DNA of 55,282 bases, taken from the NCBI GenBank assembly GCA_004297775.1, contig SCUE01000002.1:1-55282 (forward strand). Direction: 5' to 3'. The notes beneath the pieces are model-generated. The model was not told the origin of the DNA, did not search any database, and saw only the letters and a program-made list of their open reading frames with translations. Source of the DNA: Chloroflexota bacterium. GTDB lineage: Bacteria; Chloroflexota; UBA6077; FW602-bin22. Shown in pieces: positions 18,833-29,421 of this stretch. Position 1 is the first letter of the stretch. The number at the start of each line of letters is the position of its first letter. Position numbers and translations under genes: made by a program.

Positions 18833-19860
18833 CAGGGAATCAAGTGGACCTTGACTGATCCGGTCGACTTATCGGCCGCGACGCGAAACGCCTCCGGAGT
18901 GTCGCTCAACGGATAGCGATGGGTGACGAGTCGCTCGACCGGCGCCTTGCCGCTCGCGATCAGGTCGATCGCGACCTCGAAGTCGTGGACGCCGTCGATG
19001 ATGCCGTAGCAGATCGGGAAAGTCGCCCAGAGCTCCCGTATCACCGGCCGCAGAAGGTTCACGGCGACCTTGTCCGGAAAGATGCCGATGATCGCGACCG
19101 TTCCCTGAATTCGCGCCAAGTCCCAGGCCAGATTGATCGTGTCGGCGTGGCCGCCGACCGTCTCGAATACGAGATCGACGCCGCCGCGGGTCGCGGCCCG
19201 GATCGTGTCCATCGCCTTCTCTGGTACGACCGCGCTGGCCGCGCCGAGTTCCATCGCCAACGCGGCCTGGTGGGGATGCCGCGCCACGACGTGCACTGGG
19301 CCAGCGCCCATCGCCCTAGCCGCGATCAGCGTGATCAGCCCGATCGAGCCGGCGCCGATGATGGCGACCGAGCCGCCCGGCTTCATGCGTGCCCAACGCG
19401 CGCCATGGACCGCCACGGCGAGCGGCTCGACGAGGGCGCCCTGTTCGTCGGTCAGGCTGTCCGGCAGCTTGAAGAGCCCGGCCGGACGTCGCTCGAACGC
19501 CTGCGCAAACGCGCCGCCCCACGGTGGTGGCTCCCGATGTTCGACGCAATGGAAGTATTGTCCGGACTGGCAATACGCGCAGGCGCCGCAGGAGATGCCG
19601 AGGCAGACGGTATCGACCGCGACCCGATCGCCGAGGGTGAGAGGTCCCGTGTAGGTGCTCGGCAGGTGCTCGATGATGCCGGCGACCTCGTGGCCGTCCT
19701 GTGCCTTCTGGCGCGCCGCCCGGCCGTGGTACGGATGGAGGTCCGAGCCGCAGATGCCGGACACGCGCGTCCGAACGATCGCGGTGCTGTCCGAGAGGCC
19801 CGGCTCGTCGATGTCGAACATCTCGATCTGGCGAAGACCCGTTTGAATGGCTGCTTTCAT
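18832..19860 (-). CDS. Zinc-dependent alcohol/polyol dehydrogenase (MDR family)
   Basis: 342 residues from ATG 19860; the frame continues upstream but that part overlaps the promoter and the divergent gene. Catalytic zinc region: RVSGICGSDLHPYHG and GHEVAG. Structural zinc Cys quartet: CGACAYCQSGQYFHC. NAD-binding GAGSIGLITLIAA. Substrates of such enzymes include sorbitol, threonine and galactitol. TATGAT lies 6 nt before the ATG. It forms a two-gene operon with the Gfo/Idh gene. Confidence 0.92.
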   Translation of the reverse strand: MKAAIQTGLRQIEMFDIDEPGLSDSTAIVRTRVSGICGSDLHPYHGRAARQKAQDGHEVAGIIEHLPSTYTGPLTLGDRVAVDTVCLGISCGACAYCQSGQYFHCVEHREPPPWGGAFAQAFERRPAGLFKLPDSLTDEQGALVEPLAVAVHGARWARMKPGGSVAIIGAGSIGLITLIAARAMGAGPVHVVARHPHQAALAMELGAASAVVPEKAMDTIRAATRGGVDLVFETVGGHADTINLAWDLARIQGTVAIIGIFPDKVAVNLLRPVIRELWATFPICYGIIDGVHDFEVAIDLIASGKAPVERLVTHRYPLSDTPEAFRVAADKSTGSVKVHLIP

Positions 19861-19866
19861 CGCGCC

Positions 19867-19872
19867 ATCATA
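19867..19872 (-). promoter_or_regulatory. -10 element TATGAT of the alcohol dehydrogenase operon
   Basis: TATGAT ends 6 nt before ATG 19860 with no Shine-Dalgarno between. It is back-to-back with the -10 of the divergent PLP-enzyme gene. Confidence 0.45.
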
Positions 19873-19892
19873 TCGCGCCGTTGGCCGCTCGG

Positions 19893-19898
19893 TAGAAT
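19893..19898 (+). promoter_or_regulatory. -10 element TAGAAT of the cystathionine gamma-synthase-like gene
   Basis: TAGAAT ends 6 nt before ATG 19905. The 44-bp space between divergent start codons holds both -10 elements. Confidence 0.45.
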
Positions 19899-19904
19899 GC
19901 CCGA

Positions 19905-21056
19905 ATGGAAACGAAGACGAAGCACGCTTTCGACACCCGGGTTGTCCACGCCGGACGCGACCTCTCCGATCGCACCGGCGCACTGGTACCGCCGATTCAC
20001 CCCGCGGCCGCCTTTGCGCGCGAAAGTCTGGACGCGCCGCCGCAATACGTGTACTCGCGACGCGGAAATCCGACTAGGGCCGCCCTCGAATCCGCGATGG
20101 CCGAACTGCACGGCGCCCGTCACTGCTTCGCGTTCGGCTCCGGCATGGGCGCCGTCACGGCCGTCGCGATGCTGCTGAAGGCCGACGACCGCGTGCTGCT
20201 GCCCGACGACGTCTACAGCAACACGCACCGGCTCTTCACGCACCTGACGCCGAACAATCGCGTCCGCGCCGAGTACATCGACATGACGGCGGTCGCGAAT
20301 GTCGAGCGCGCGCTGGCGGCCGAGCCGACCGCCATGGTCTGGCTGGAATCGCCGACCAATCCGTCGATGAAGGTGATCGATATCGCCGCCGTCGCTCGGG
20401 CGGCGCGCGCGCGATCGGTGCCGGTCGCGGTGGATAACAGCTATGCATCGCCGTACTTCCAGCGCCCACTCGAACTGGGCGCCGACATCGTCGTGGAGAG
20501 CACGACGAAGTATCTAAACGGCCACGACGACATCATGGGCGGGGCAGTCTTTGTCAACGATCCGGGATTGGCCGAGCGCCTGGCGCTCATCCAGTACGTC
20601 GGCGGCGCGGTGCCGAGCCCGTTCGATTGCTGGCTGCTTCTGCGCGGTATGAAGACGCTCGCGCTCCGGATGGAGCGACATCAGGAGAATGCCCTGGCGA
20701 TCGCGCGATTCCTCGAATCTCATCCGCGGGTGGCGACGGTGCGCTATCCGGGATTGCCGAGCGATCCCGGCCATGAGATCGCCCGGCGCCAGATGCACGG
20801 CTATTCCGGGATGATCGCGTTCGAGATGAAGGACGGCGCCGGGGCGGCGCGCCGGGTGGTCGAGTCGTCGCGGTTGTTTCAGTTGGCCGGCGGCCTGGGC
20901 GGCGTCGAGTCGTTGATCTCGTATCCGGCGATGGGGTCAGGCGCCAGCCAGATGGGCACCGCGATCGCGCCGAGCACCTCGCTCGTCCGACTTTCGGTCG
21001 GCATCGAGAACAAGGATGACCTCATCGCCGACCTCGTCCAGGCGCTCCGAGCGTGA
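19905..21056 (+). CDS. Cys/Met metabolism PLP-dependent enzyme (cystathionine gamma-synthase/lyase type)
   Basis: 383 residues of the trans-sulfuration fold-type I family. The cofactor region has FAFGSGMGAV, LPDDVYSNTHRL, VDNSYASPYFQRP and the Schiff-base Lys202 in ESTTKYLNGHDD. The C-terminus has LAGGLGGVESLISYPA and LVRLSVGIENKDDL, common to cystathionine gamma-synthases, gamma-lyases and methionine gamma-lyases; the exact reaction cannot be separated by eye. It overlaps the GNAT gene by 4 nt. Confidence 0.9.
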   Translation: METKTKHAFDTRVVHAGRDLSDRTGALVPPIHPAAAFARESLDAPPQYVYSRRGNPTRAALESAMAELHGARHCFAFGSGMGAVTAVAMLLKADDRVLLPDDVYSNTHRLFTHLTPNNRVRAEYIDMTAVANVERALAAEPTAMVWLESPTNPSMKVIDIAAVARAARARSVPVAVDNSYASPYFQRPLELGADIVVESTTKYLNGHDDIMGGAVFVNDPGLAERLALIQYVGGAVPSPFDCWLLLRGMKTLALRMERHQENALAIARFLESHPRVATVRYPGLPSDPGHEIARRQMHGYSGMIAFEMKDGAGAARRVVESSRLFQLAGGLGGVESLISYPAMGSGASQMGTAIAPSTSLVRLSVGIENKDDLIADLVQALRA

Positions 21057-21637
21057 CTGCGCCGATCTACGTCCTGCGGGGCGAGAAAATCGGCCTGGCC
21101 GTCCCGAGTCGCGAACTCGTGCCGCTCTGGACTGAGTGGATCAACGATCTGGCCGTCGTTGGCCATCTGGCTATTCTGAGCGGCGGGCCGATGACGCTCG
21201 AGGCCGAGCAGCGCTTCTACGATGGCCGGGCCGACAGACCGAACGATATGCTGTTCGCGGTTTACGAACTGGCGACCGATCGTCCGATCGGCTCGACCGG
21301 CATCCACGATGTCGATCATCGCCACGGGCGGGCGACCTTCGGCATCATGATCGGCGCGCGCGATTGCTGGAATCGCGGCTACGGCACTGAGGCGACGCGG
21401 TTGACGATCGACTACGCGTTCGAAGTGCTCGGATTGCACAACGTCTTGTTGACGGTCTACGGGTACAACAAGCGCGCGATCCGCGTCTACGAGAAGGCCG
21501 GATTCAAGGTGATCGGCCGGCGCCGCGCTGCGCGCCGTATCGGCGCGAAACGGTACGACGAGATCTACATGGACGTCGTCGCGAGCGAGTGGACGAGCCC
21601 GGTCGCGCGTGGCGCGCTGGGGATCGCCGAGGACTGA
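21053..21637 (+). CDS. GNAT-family N-acetyltransferase (RimJ/RimL type)
   Basis: 194 residues starting at GTG in a GTGA overlap with the PLP enzyme. IGARDCWNRGYGTEATRL forms the acetyl-CoA pyrophosphate loop (R/Q-x-x-G-x-G/A), preceded by GSTGIHDVDHRHGRATFG and followed by VYGYNKRAIRVYEKAGFKV. It resembles RimL/spermidine-type acetyltransferases; the acceptor is unknown. Confidence 0.9.
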   Translation: MTAPIYVLRGEKIGLAVPSRELVPLWTEWINDLAVVGHLAILSGGPMTLEAEQRFYDGRADRPNDMLFAVYELATDRPIGSTGIHDVDHRHGRATFGIMIGARDCWNRGYGTEATRLTIDYAFEVLGLHNVLLTVYGYNKRAIRVYEKAGFKVIGRRRAARRIGAKRYDEIYMDVVASEWTSPVARGALGIAED

Positions 21638-21762
21638 TCGCGAGGCGCTGTGGCGGCATGAGGTGTCGTGCTCGGACGCACGGCGCGGCTTGACTGCCAG
21701 TATGCCGGATGATGGTCACGGGATGGCTGGCCGTGCGCCGGTGGTCGACGGTGATCGTCGAA

Positions 21763-22389
21763 TCAGTTCGGTGATGCCACCAACGTGGGGACTGGCTCCC
21801 ATCGATACTCGATGCTTCGCGCCGTCTCGCGCGCGGCCGCTTCGCCGTGGACGCGGTTGATGAGGTGGAGCGCCATGTCCAGGCCAGCCGAGACGCCGGC
21901 CGACGTGATGATCGGGCCGAGATCGACGATACGGTGGTCATCTCGCACGTCGATTGCCGGAAACTCGCGCCGAAACGCCGCGATCTCGGCCCAATGCGTC
22001 GTCGCCGGCTGTCCATCGAGGAGACCGGCCTGCGCGAGCAGGAACGCGCCGGTGCATACCGAGGTCGTCAACGTCGCCTCGGCGGAGCGATCGCGCACCC
22101 ACGCCACGATCGCCGGATCGCGGCGGGCTGTCTCGACGCCGTACCCGCCTGGTATCACGAGGATGTCCGGGCGGGGACAGTCCGCAAACGAGTACGTCGG
22201 CTCGACCCGCAAGCCGCCGCGACATGTGACGATGCCTGGTTTCGCGGTGACGGTGAACACCTCGAACGCCCGCGGCCGCTCCGAGCGCGGCGCATCGCCG
22301 GGCACCCGCGCCGACGCCAGCACCTCGAAGGGACCGCAGAAGTCGAGCACCTCCACGTCGTCGAAGATCAGGATCGCGACGCGCTGCAC
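21763..22389 (-). CDS. DJ-1/PfpI family protein (class I glutamine amidotransferase-like)
   Basis: About 208 residues. VAILIFDDVEVLDFCGPFE opens the domain; the nucleophile elbow is TSVCTGAFLLAQAG (Cys), with IPGGYG and a THWAEIA His downstream. It is closest to the AraC-like/isonitrile-hydratase branch of PfpI proteins but lacks an HTH. GTG 22389 is chosen because homology begins immediately after it and CACAAT lies 6 nt upstream; ATG 22419 is an alternative. Confidence 0.85.
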   Translation of the reverse strand: MQRVAILIFDDVEVLDFCGPFEVLASARVPGDAPRSERPRAFEVFTVTAKPGIVTCRGGLRVEPTYSFADCPRPDILVIPGGYGVETARRDPAIVAWVRDRSAEATLTTSVCTGAFLLAQAGLLDGQPATTHWAEIAAFRREFPAIDVRDDHRIVDLGPIITSAGVSAGLDMALHLINRVHGEAAARETARSIEYRWEPVPTLVASPN

Positions 22390-22473
22390 GGGGCGATTGT
22401 GACAGCGCGAGGTGCCCATCGGCCAATCGAGCAGACCGTGGACCGGATCGTTGCCGAGTGCGGTCCGAGAGTG

Positions 22474-25400
22474 CTAGAACCCACCCTCCAATCGCAATCG
22501 GACGCCTTCGCCAACGCGAACACGCTTGCCGAAGAATGCACCGGTCGCCTCAGTGTTCGACTTCAGCCACGTCGTGCCATTTAGTGCGTACACGGTGGCG
22601 CGAACCGTATTCCGCGTTCCAATCTGCACGGCGGTCGGGCCCAGTTCTTCGTCGCGCGGCGGATCGCGCCAGTCGTCTCGTCCGCGACCGCGGTCATCCG
22701 TCCCTGCCACGTCGATCCGCACGTCCGATGCTGTCAGTCCGGTCAGCGAGGGGTACGGCCCGATCACCGCGCGCGCGTCGGTGTCCATTTCATTCGCGAT
22801 GCGCAGTTGGGCCGGTGATCGGAAGTAGACGCGTCCATTCTCGCGCACGTCGAGTGCCGAAAGGTGATAGATGCCGCCAGTCAACACCAGAGTCGCGCCG
22901 TTGCCGACGGTGATCTTCCGGTATGAGCCCGCGCTCAGAACTCGCGTACCGCGCGAACGGATTTCGACATCGACCGTGCCAGGCGTCGCATTTAGCGGAA
23001 CTGGCATCTCGACTACCGGCATCGTCAAAGGCGAATGGATGGCGCCGGCGATCGTTGCTCCGCGATTGATCAGTTCGTTGTAGTAGGCGTCGCCGACCCG
23101 CGCGCGCGATTGCAGCCAGACGGTGTCGCCGACGACACGCGAGGATGGGTCGACCATTTGAACACGGGGACCGATGCGCACTTCGGCTTGGCGATCGCGC
23201 TCATCATCGTCCTCACGCCCGCGCCGCGACTCAGGCAACGCCTGATTCGCGCCTACGTCGCCGAAAATGATCTGGCTGCCCTCGTCCAGTCGTGTTTGCT
23301 CGCCGCTCAACACGACGAACGAGCCAGCGTCAACTGAGAACGTGAAGACGGTTCCGGAAAGTTCGTTGATGCGTGGCCGACTGGTCGAACTGAACAGCAC
23401 GTCGAAGCGTCCGCCGGACACGGTGCCGTCGAGATTGTTCGCTGTGTTCTTGGCGGGCTGCGCGGCGCCATCGGAGAGGACGCGGCGCCAGCGCCCATTA
23501 TCGTTGTAGAGCAGTCGCAGCGTTGTTTCGGACGGGCCGGTGATGGTGTTGGAATAGTAGAAGCTCGCCTGCGCGGTCGCGGCGGTTGTCACGCCGGCCA
23601 CTTGAACGTCGACGAACCCACCTCCCACATTGAAATAGACGGCCGTGTTCGCCGGTTGGATCGTGTACTGCGCGGTCGTGATCGATGCGTTACCGGATCC
23701 GCCGGTGTTCGTCAGCACCGCCGAAACACCCGCTTCGCCTGACGCGTCAGGCAGCGTCGCGGCGGTAGCCGTCTCGCCCGGCAGTGCGATATCGCTGTCG
23801 GCGTTCGGGGCGATGGCGCTCACGATGGTGACCGCCTCAGGGTGCGACTCGCCGCCACCTGGCGCGGGATTGAACACGGTCACGCCCGCCACCCGGAGAT
23901 CGGCGCCCGTCGCCGCGACGTCCGCGGCGCTGATGGCGGCCGTCAGCCGTGTCACGCTGACAAAGGTTGTCGGCCGCGTGCTGCCGTTCCAGCGGACTTC
24001 GGCCGCGGGGGCGAATCCGCTGCCATCAACGGTCAGCACGAACGCTGCACTGCCGGCCGCAACTGTGTCCGGACTCAGGGACGCGACCACCGGCACCGGA
24101 ATCAGCGTCGGCGTCGGTGTGCTGGTCGGGGTGCTTGTTGAGGTCGATGTCGGAGTTGCGGAGGGCGACGCGGTTGGCGTCGCTGTGAACGTCGCGGTCG
24201 CCGTCGGCGTATCGGTCGGTGTTGACGTAGGCGTATCGGTGGGCGTGTCCGTAGGTGTCGTCGAAGGCGTCGCGGTACTGCTTGGCGTGTCAGTTGGTGT
24301 CTCAGTAGATGACGCGGTCGCGCTTGGCGTGTTAGTCGGCGTATCGGTCGGAGTGGGCGTGGCCGTCGGGCTGTCGGTAGCGGTTGACGTCGCCGTTTCC
24401 GTGGACGTTTCAGTCGGCGTCGCGGTCGGCGTATTCGTGGCAGTGGCCGTTGATGTGTCCGTCGGGGTCGCCGTGTGAGTTGCCGTTGGCGTGGGACTGT
24501 TCGTGCTTGTCGCGGTCGCTGTCGGCGTCGGCGTGTCGGTCGCCCGGCCGGCCAGCACTACGCCATAGACGATTCGGATACGGCTGCTCTCGGCAAACAG
24601 CAGATTGCCGGCCTGGTCGACGACCAGGCCGTAAGGGTCGAGGACGCGCGCCGTCGTCGCGGCGATGCCGTCGCTGTCAACCGCGCCGCCGCCAGCTACC
24701 TCGGTCGCGCTCCCGTTGGACTCGATCCGCTCGATGATCCCCTGCAGCGCACCGTCTCGCAGCGCCGACCAGCCGATGAGAAGCTGGCCGCCGGCGGCGA
24801 CCGTGAGCCCGAGCGGGGTGCCGCCCTGGGTGCGTAGCGCCGTCATCGTGCCGCTCGGGGAGATGCGCACGACCCGCCGGTTGTTGAAGTCGGTGACGTC
24901 CGAGACGTATACATTGCCGTCACCTCCGACCGCGATCCCGTTCGGCCGGATCGACGCCAGGGTGGAGATCGTCCCATCCAGGTTGATGCGGCGGACACGG
25001 TTATTCTGCTGGTCGGCGATGTAGACGAGCCCATTTGGCGCGACCGCGACGCCCTGCGGGGTATTGATCTGCGCGCTGGTGGCCTGAATGCCATCGCCGT
25101 TGTACCCGGCCACGCCGGTTCCGACCACGGTCGTGATTACGCCATTCGATGCGATCCGGCGGATCCGCTGATTCCCCTGGTCGGCGATGTACATGCTTCC
25201 GTCCGGGCCAATCGCGACGCCGACCGGATAGTTTAGCATCGCCGCCGCGGCCTGCCCACCATCGCCCCCGAAGCCACCCTGAGGCCCACCTGGGCCGGGC
25301 CCAACCGGCAGGGCCGCCGTGACCACGCCGGCGAATGTGCTGATCGTCCCGTCAGGCGCGACCCGTCGGATGCGGTGGTTACCGGAGTCGGCGATGTAGA

Positions 25401-28400
25401 TGCTCCCATCGGCCCCGATGGCGGCGCCCTGCGGCCCGCGCAACTGCGCCGACCTGGCCGGGCCGCCGTCACCCGAGAAGCCGAACGTCGCGGTGCCGGC
25501 AAAGGTGGAGATAGTGCCGGCACTCGTGATCGCGGTTGGCGCGGGAGTCGCGGTCGCCATCGCGGGGATTGGCGTACCGGTGGCCGTCGGCGTGTCTGAA
25601 GGTGTGCCGGTCGGCGTCGACGTTCGCGTGGACGTGAAGGTGGCGGTCGCCGTTTCAGTGTTCGTCGCCGTCATGGTGTTGGTCGGGGTGATGGGGAGTT
25701 GCGGCGCGAACACCTGGACGCGGGCGTTGTTCAGATCGACGACAAAGACATCGCCGCCACTATGCACCCCGATCCCGTATGCGGCGTTGAACTGCCCGTC
25801 GCCAGTGCCCGGTCCGCCGAACCAGGTGATGAAGGTTCCGGTCGCCGTGAACTTCTGGACCCGGCTCGTGTGGTACTCGGTCGTGTAGACGAACCCGGCT
25901 GCGTCGGTCGCAAGACCTTGCGCTATGATGAACTGACCCAAGGCCGGTCCCCAGCTCCCCCACTGTCCGAGGTACGCCCCGGAGCTCGTGAACCGCTGGA
26001 TACGGTTGTTGAAAGTGTCGGCCACGTACACCGTGCCCTCAGGTCCGACTGCCATGGCGCCGGGAAAATTGAACTGCCCGTCGCCGCTCCCATAGGTTCC
26101 CCACGTCCCTAGGAACGCACCTGAGCTCGAGAACTTCTGGATCCGGTGGTTGCCGGTGTCTACGACGTAGACATCCCCGGACGTGGCCACAGCGACGCCC
26201 CGTGGCCCGTTGAATTGTCCGTCACCGGTCCCTGCCGAACCGAAGCCGAGGAGCAGCGCGCCGCTAGCCGTGTACTTCTCGATGCGGTTGCTATTGCCGT
26301 CCGACACGTACACGTTGTCCGCGTTGTCGATTGCGATGTGCCCTGGCTGGAGGAACTTGCCATCGACGACGCCGGTCCCGTCGTAGCCACCCCATGTCGT
26401 GACGAAGCCACCTGCGTTGGTGAACTTCTGGACCCGGTTGTTGCCCACCTCGACGACGTAGACATTGCCCGCCGAGTCGAGCGCGAGGCCCGCGGGTTGG
26501 TCGAACTGTCCGGGTGCGGACCCGGGACCACCCCACCGCCGAACGAAAACGTAGCCGGGTGTCGGCGTCGCGGTCGCGCTGGCGGTCTCAGACGGCGTGC
26601 TCGTGGCAGTGGGGGTCGATGTCGGTGTCGATGTTGCTGTGCTCGTGTAGGTTAGTGTTGGGGTAGGTGTGTCCGTCGGGGTGCTGGTGTAAGTTGGTGT
26701 CGGGGTGGGTGTAGGCGTGTTGGTTGGTGTGGGTGTTGGAGAGCCGATCAGCAGGCTCTCGGTGCTCGTCAGGTAGGCACCGTCGCTGCCCTGGCCGCCG
26801 ATGGCGTGTAGCCGCGATCCGGCCACGGCCAGCGTGCCTTGCGCGCGGGCTGTCACCAACGGCGGCTCCGCGCGGAAGGCCGTCAGCGTGCCGTCCGCGT
26901 TGAAACCGGCCGACTCGACGCTCGCGACGGGGGGATGGCCCCCCGCGGCGAAGAGCCGGCCGCCGGCAACTGTCGCACCGAAGTAGGTTCGGCCGGTGGC
27001 CATGGTGCCGACGACGGTCCACGAGCCAAGCGCGCCCGAGCCCGTAATCTGCGCGGCCTCGACCGACGCGTGGCCACCACCACCGGGATCGCCGCCGACG
27101 GCGTAGAGAAGGCCAGCGCGCTCGACGATCGAGACGCCATTCCGCGCGACGCTCATTGACGAGGTCGACTGCCAGGGCCCGAGCGAACCGTCGGCATTGA
27201 TCCGGGCGTAGCGCGCCGCCGCTTGGTGGCCTACGCCGTCGGCGTACCCGCCGACCGCGTAGAGGTAGCCGCTGGCCGCGGCCGCGCCGTGGCCAATCAG
27301 CCCGACCGGCAGCGTGCTCGCGTCAACGACGAACGGCCCGAGCGAGCCGTCAGCGTTGACGACTGCGCGTTCGACGGTGTTGTAGTACGGCCCCGAGGCA
27401 GCCGCGCCGGTGACGGCGTAGAGGACGCCGTTATAGTGGGCGGCCGCGACCTGGCACCGGCCGAGGTTCAGGCGGCCGGGCAGGGTCTCCCAGGGTCCGA
27501 GCGAACCGTCGGCGTTGACCAACGCCCGCAGCACCGTGTCGAGCCCAACCTGGCCGGAGGTGCAGCCGCCGACGACGTAGACGTAGCGGCCGATCGTCAC
27601 CGCGCTGTTGCTGCTGCCTCGCGGCGCTGGTAGCGCCGGGCCGGGCTGCCAGCTGGTGACGGTGGCTAGGATGGGTACGCCGGTGGGCGTGGGGGTCCAC
27701 GTGCGAGTGGGCGTGGGTGTCGGCGTGGCCGTAAGTGGCGACGATGTGCGCAGAATGATGCCCGAAGCGCCCACGGCCCAGGCAGTCATTGAGTTGACGG
27801 CAGTCACGCCATACAGCGTGCTCGTCGTACCGCTGGCCTCGGGGATCCAGGAGGATCCGCCGTCAGTCGTCTTGAGAATCGTGCCGCTGGCGCCGACCGC
27901 CCAGGCAGTGCTTGGATCGGCGGCCACGACGGCGTAGAGCGGGGCAGTGGTACCGCTGCTCTGCACGCTCCATGAAGCCCCGCCATCAACGGTCCGGAGA
28001 ATGGTGCCGCTATCCCCGACGGCCCAGATCGTCTGGCTACCGGCAGCGCTCACACCCCGCAGAGTGGCCCCAACGCCGCTATTCAAGGCCGTTGGGTTGC
28101 GGGAGTCCCAGTCAACGCGGATGATCCGGCCACCAGCGCCGACCGCGAACGCCGTCCCGCACGTAGCGGTGGTCACGGCCAGCAGGTCGCCGGTGTTGCC
28201 GTTGGGAACGCCCACCCAACTGCTTCCGTTGGCGCCAGTGACCAAGATCTGGCCACCGATACCGACCATCCAGCCGACGTGCCCACACCCGGCCGGACCC
28301 AGGGATCCGATGGCCGCACCGCGAATGGAGCTGACGGGGACGTTGATTGTAGGCGTCGTCCAACTTACCGCTCCGTCGTAGGTCCAGCGCACCGCTCCAG

Positions 28401-28761
28401 AGTTACCGCCAACGATCCCGGTTGTCGGTGCACCCTGGTAGTTTCCGGAAACCGCAAACAGATCACTGCCGACCCCGGTCGCAAGCGTCGCCCAGCTCTG
28501 TCCGCCGGACGTCGTCCTGAGGGCAGAGCCGCCGGCCCCACTCGCCCAGACCACGTCGGCTGATGTGGCCGAAACGCTGTACAAGTCGGAGGATGTCCCA
28601 CTCACTTGCTGGACCCACCCGCCGGTTGCCGCCGATTGGGCGGCGACGATGCCGACGCCGGCCGCAATCCCAAGGACCAGCGCGGCGACGGCCGCAAGCC
28701 CGAGTGTTCGGACACGGATGAGCCGGCCGGCAATCGTCAGTCCGCCAAATCGCCGGTTCAT
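22474..28761 (-). CDS. Giant secreted mosaic protein: YCF48-, Kelch- and two NHL-type propellers, IPT domain, beta-helical C-terminus
   Basis: 2095 residues from ATG 28761, which follows AGGAGG; the frame upstream of it is not used. Order by residue: signal peptide (19-43); BNR/YCF48-like repeats such as [17 protein letters not shown] (about 48-345); TPTPT linker; Kelch-like repeats with a NADGSLGPW signature (about 364-672); linker (about 673-738); six NHL repeats such as [17 protein letters not shown] (about 739-1023); linker; a second NHL set of the teneurin-like type, [16 protein letters not shown] (about 1079-1405); a 150-residue T/P/S/A linker (about 1406-1558); an IPT/TIG-like domain (about 1559-1643); a beta-rich domain; and a C-terminal region (about 1808-2095) with parallel-beta-helix-like repeats. 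No transmembrane anchor or LPXTG follows. Probably a cell-surface adhesin or scaffold; function unknown. Confidence 0.85.
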   Translation of the reverse strand: MNRRFGGLTIAGRLIRVRTLGLAAVAALVLGIAAGVGIVAAQSAATGGWVQQVSGTSSDLYSVSATSADVVWASGAGGSALRTTSGGQSWATLATGVGSDLFAVSGNYQGAPTTGIVGGNSGAVRWTYDGAVSWTTPTINVPVSSIRGAAIGSLGPAGCGHVGWMVGIGGQILVTGANGSSWVGVPNGNTGDLLAVTTATCGTAFAVGAGGRIIRVDWDSRNPTALNSGVGATLRGVSAAGSQTIWAVGDSGTILRTVDGGASWSVQSSGTTAPLYAVVAADPSTAWAVGASGTILKTTDGGSSWIPEASGTTSTLYGVTAVNSMTAWAVGASGIILRTSSPLTATPTPTPTRTWTPTPTGVPILATVTSWQPGPALPAPRGSSNSAVTIGRYVYVVGGCTSGQVGLDTVLRALVNADGSLGPWETLPGRLNLGRCQVAAAHYNGVLYAVTGAAASGPYYNTVERAVVNADGSLGPFVVDASTLPVGLIGHGAAAASGYLYAVGGYADGVGHQAAARYARINADGSLGPWQSTSSMSVARNGVSIVERAGLLYAVGGDPGGGGHASVEAAQITGSGALGSWTVVGTMATGRTYFGATVAGGRLFAAGGHPPVASVESAGFNADGTLTAFRAEPPLVTARAQGTLAVAGSRLHAIGGQGSDGAYLTSTESLLIGSPTPTPTNTPTPTPTPTYTSTPTDTPTPTLTYTSTATSTPTSTPTATSTPSETASATATPTPGYVFVRRWGGPGSAPGQFDQPAGLALDSAGNVYVVEVGNNRVQKFTNAGGFVTTWGGYDGTGVVDGKFLQPGHIAIDNADNVYVSDGNSNRIEKYTASGALLLGFGSAGTGDGQFNGPRGVAVATSGDVYVVDTGNHRIQKFSSSGAFLGTWGTYGSGDGQFNFPGAMAVGPEGTVYVADTFNNRIQRFTSSGAYLGQWGSWGPALGQFIIAQGLATDAAGFVYTTEYHTSRVQKFTATGTFITWFGGPGTGDGQFNAAYGIGVHSGGDVFVVDLNNARVQVFAPQLPITPTNTMTATNTETATATFTSTRTSTPTGTPSDTPTATGTPIPAMATATPAPTAITSAGTISTFAGTATFGFSGDGGPARSAQLRGPQGAAIGADGSIYIADSGNHRIRRVAPDGTISTFAGVVTAALPVGPGPGGPQGGFGGDGGQAAAAMLNYPVGVAIGPDGSMYIADQGNQRIRRIASNGVITTVVGTGVAGYNGDGIQATSAQINTPQGVAVAPNGLVYIADQQNNRVRRINLDGTISTLASIRPNGIAVGGDGNVYVSDVTDFNNRRVVRISPSGTMTALRTQGGTPLGLTVAAGGQLLIGWSALRDGALQGIIERIESNGSATEVAGGGAVDSDGIAATTARVLDPYGLVVDQAGNLLFAESSRIRIVYGVVLAGRATDTPTPTATATSTNSPTPTATHTATPTDTSTATATNTPTATPTETSTETATSTATDSPTATPTPTDTPTNTPSATASSTETPTDTPSSTATPSTTPTDTPTDTPTSTPTDTPTATATFTATPTASPSATPTSTSTSTPTSTPTPTLIPVPVVASLSPDTVAAGSAAFVLTVDGSGFAPAAEVRWNGSTRPTTFVSVTRLTAAISAADVAATGADLRVAGVTVFNPAPGGGESHPEAVTIVSAIAPNADSDIALPGETATAATLPDASGEAGVSAVLTNTGGSGNASITTAQYTIQPANTAVYFNVGGGFVDVQVAGVTTAATAQASFYYSNTITGPSETTLRLLYNDNGRWRRVLSDGAAQPAKNTANNLDGTVSGGRFDVLFSSTSRPRINELSGTVFTFSVDAGSFVVLSGEQTRLDEGSQIIFGDVGANQALPESRRGREDDDERDRQAEVRIGPRVQMVDPSSRVVGDTVWLQSRARVGDAYYNELINRGATIAGAIHSPLTMPVVEMPVPLNATPGTVDVEIRSRGTRVLSAGSYRKITVGNGATLVLTGGIYHLSALDVRENGRVYFRSPAQLRIANEMDTDARAVIGPYPSLTGLTASDVRIDVAGTDDRGRGRDDWRDPPRDEELGPTAVQIGTRNTVRATVYALNGTTWLKSNTEATGAFFGKRVRVGEGVRLRLEGGF
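24090..24545 (-). repeat. Degenerate tandem repeat DNA encoding the longest T/P/S/A linker
   Basis: On the minus strand the sequence is an irregular array of ACx-CCx-ACx-type units (on the plus strand repeated GTCGGCGT/GTCGGTGT). It encodes about 150 residues rich in Thr, Pro, Ser and Ala between the second NHL set and the IPT domain. Shorter copies lie at about 25550-25690, 26550-26740 and 27680-27735 in the same gene. Confidence 0.7.
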
Positions 28762-28804
28762 TCGGCCTCCTGGGTGGTACCACGTAAGCTCGCCGCTAAC
28801 GGAC

Positions 28805-28833
28805 ACACTATCAGGCACTTGGATGTATGTCAA
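28805..28833 (-). promoter_or_regulatory. Promoter of the giant secreted protein gene (TTGACA-N17-TAGTGT)
   Basis: A consensus TTGACA (28833-28828) and TAGTGT (28810-28805) have a 17-nt spacer. They give a leader of about 35-40 nt containing AGGAGG before ATG 28761. This is the only non-coding stretch over 300 bases between genes on the left half; the remainder up to the parD gene shows nothing else recognisable apart from the dyad at 29063-29077. Confidence 0.5.
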
Positions 28834-29062
28834 CGGCGTAAAAAAGGAGGCAACAGTTCGGATTGACTGGTCAAGACTTGGGCATACGTGAACTCGCACA
28901 GAATTCGTGTAACCCCCGCCGGGTGCGGTTCCCGCCGAAATGATCGCGTGACGAGAACCTGATCCGGCCGATCTAAACGCCGGCCGCCCGTGGTGCTTCC
29001 CGGCGGCGCGTCAGGCTCGGCAAACAACCGCTGGGCGTGCGGCGATCTCACAAGAGGCGCGC

Positions 29063-29077
29063 TGGCATATACTGCCA
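29063..29077 (+). promoter_or_regulatory. TGGCA-N5-TGCCA dyad containing TATACT, probable parD operator/promoter
   Basis: The inverted repeat encloses a strong -10-like TATACT (29068-29073), 45 nt before the parD-like start. ParD/ParDE complexes autoregulate through such dyads; no good -35 is visible. Confidence 0.4.
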
Positions 29078-29121
29078 ACGCGGGTTATCCTCCGCGGCGA
29101 TCTAGTTCTGAGGGAGGAAGC

Positions 29122-29403
29122 GTGCCGACGCGCAACGTGGTGCTGACGGAGCGCCAGGAGAAGCTGGTCGCGAGTCTCGTATTGGCCGGACGCTACCAGA
29201 ACGCCAGCGAAGTGATTCGCGAAGGGCTGCGGATGCTCGAGCGACGCGAGGCTGAGGACGAAGCTCGGCTACACGCGTTGCGCGAGACCGCCGCGGTCGG
29301 ACTGACCGCGCTGGATCGCGGCGATTTCTCTGAGTTCAACCAGTCCGAGGCTCTGGTTAAGCACCTCGACGACCTTGCCGATCGCGTCGCGGGGGCGCGT
29401 TAG
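29122..29403 (+). CDS. parD: ParD-family type II antitoxin
   Basis: 93 residues from GTG 29122, set by GGGAGGAAGC just upstream. VVLTERQEKLVASLVLAGRY and NASEVIREGLRMLERRE are the ribbon-helix-helix and helix typical of ParD. The acidic C-terminal part would wrap the toxin. It is followed 18 nt later by the cognate parE-like gene. Confidence 0.88.
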   Translation: MPTRNVVLTERQEKLVASLVLAGRYQNASEVIREGLRMLERREAEDEARLHALRETAAVGLTALDRGDFSEFNQSEALVKHLDDLADRVAGAR

Positions 29404-29421
29404 CTGAATAGGCCGCCACCG

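Noticed and set aside
23645..24478. Plus-strand open frame with hundreds of V-G-V-S repeats
   Set aside because: It is the antisense of the T/P/S/A linker and nearby parts of the giant secreted protein; the repeat is a mirror of the ACx-CCx codons. No start site or signal supports it.
24090..27735. CRISPR-like array in the T/P linkers
   Set aside because: The units are 3-6 nt codon repeats without spacers and lie inside a reading frame.
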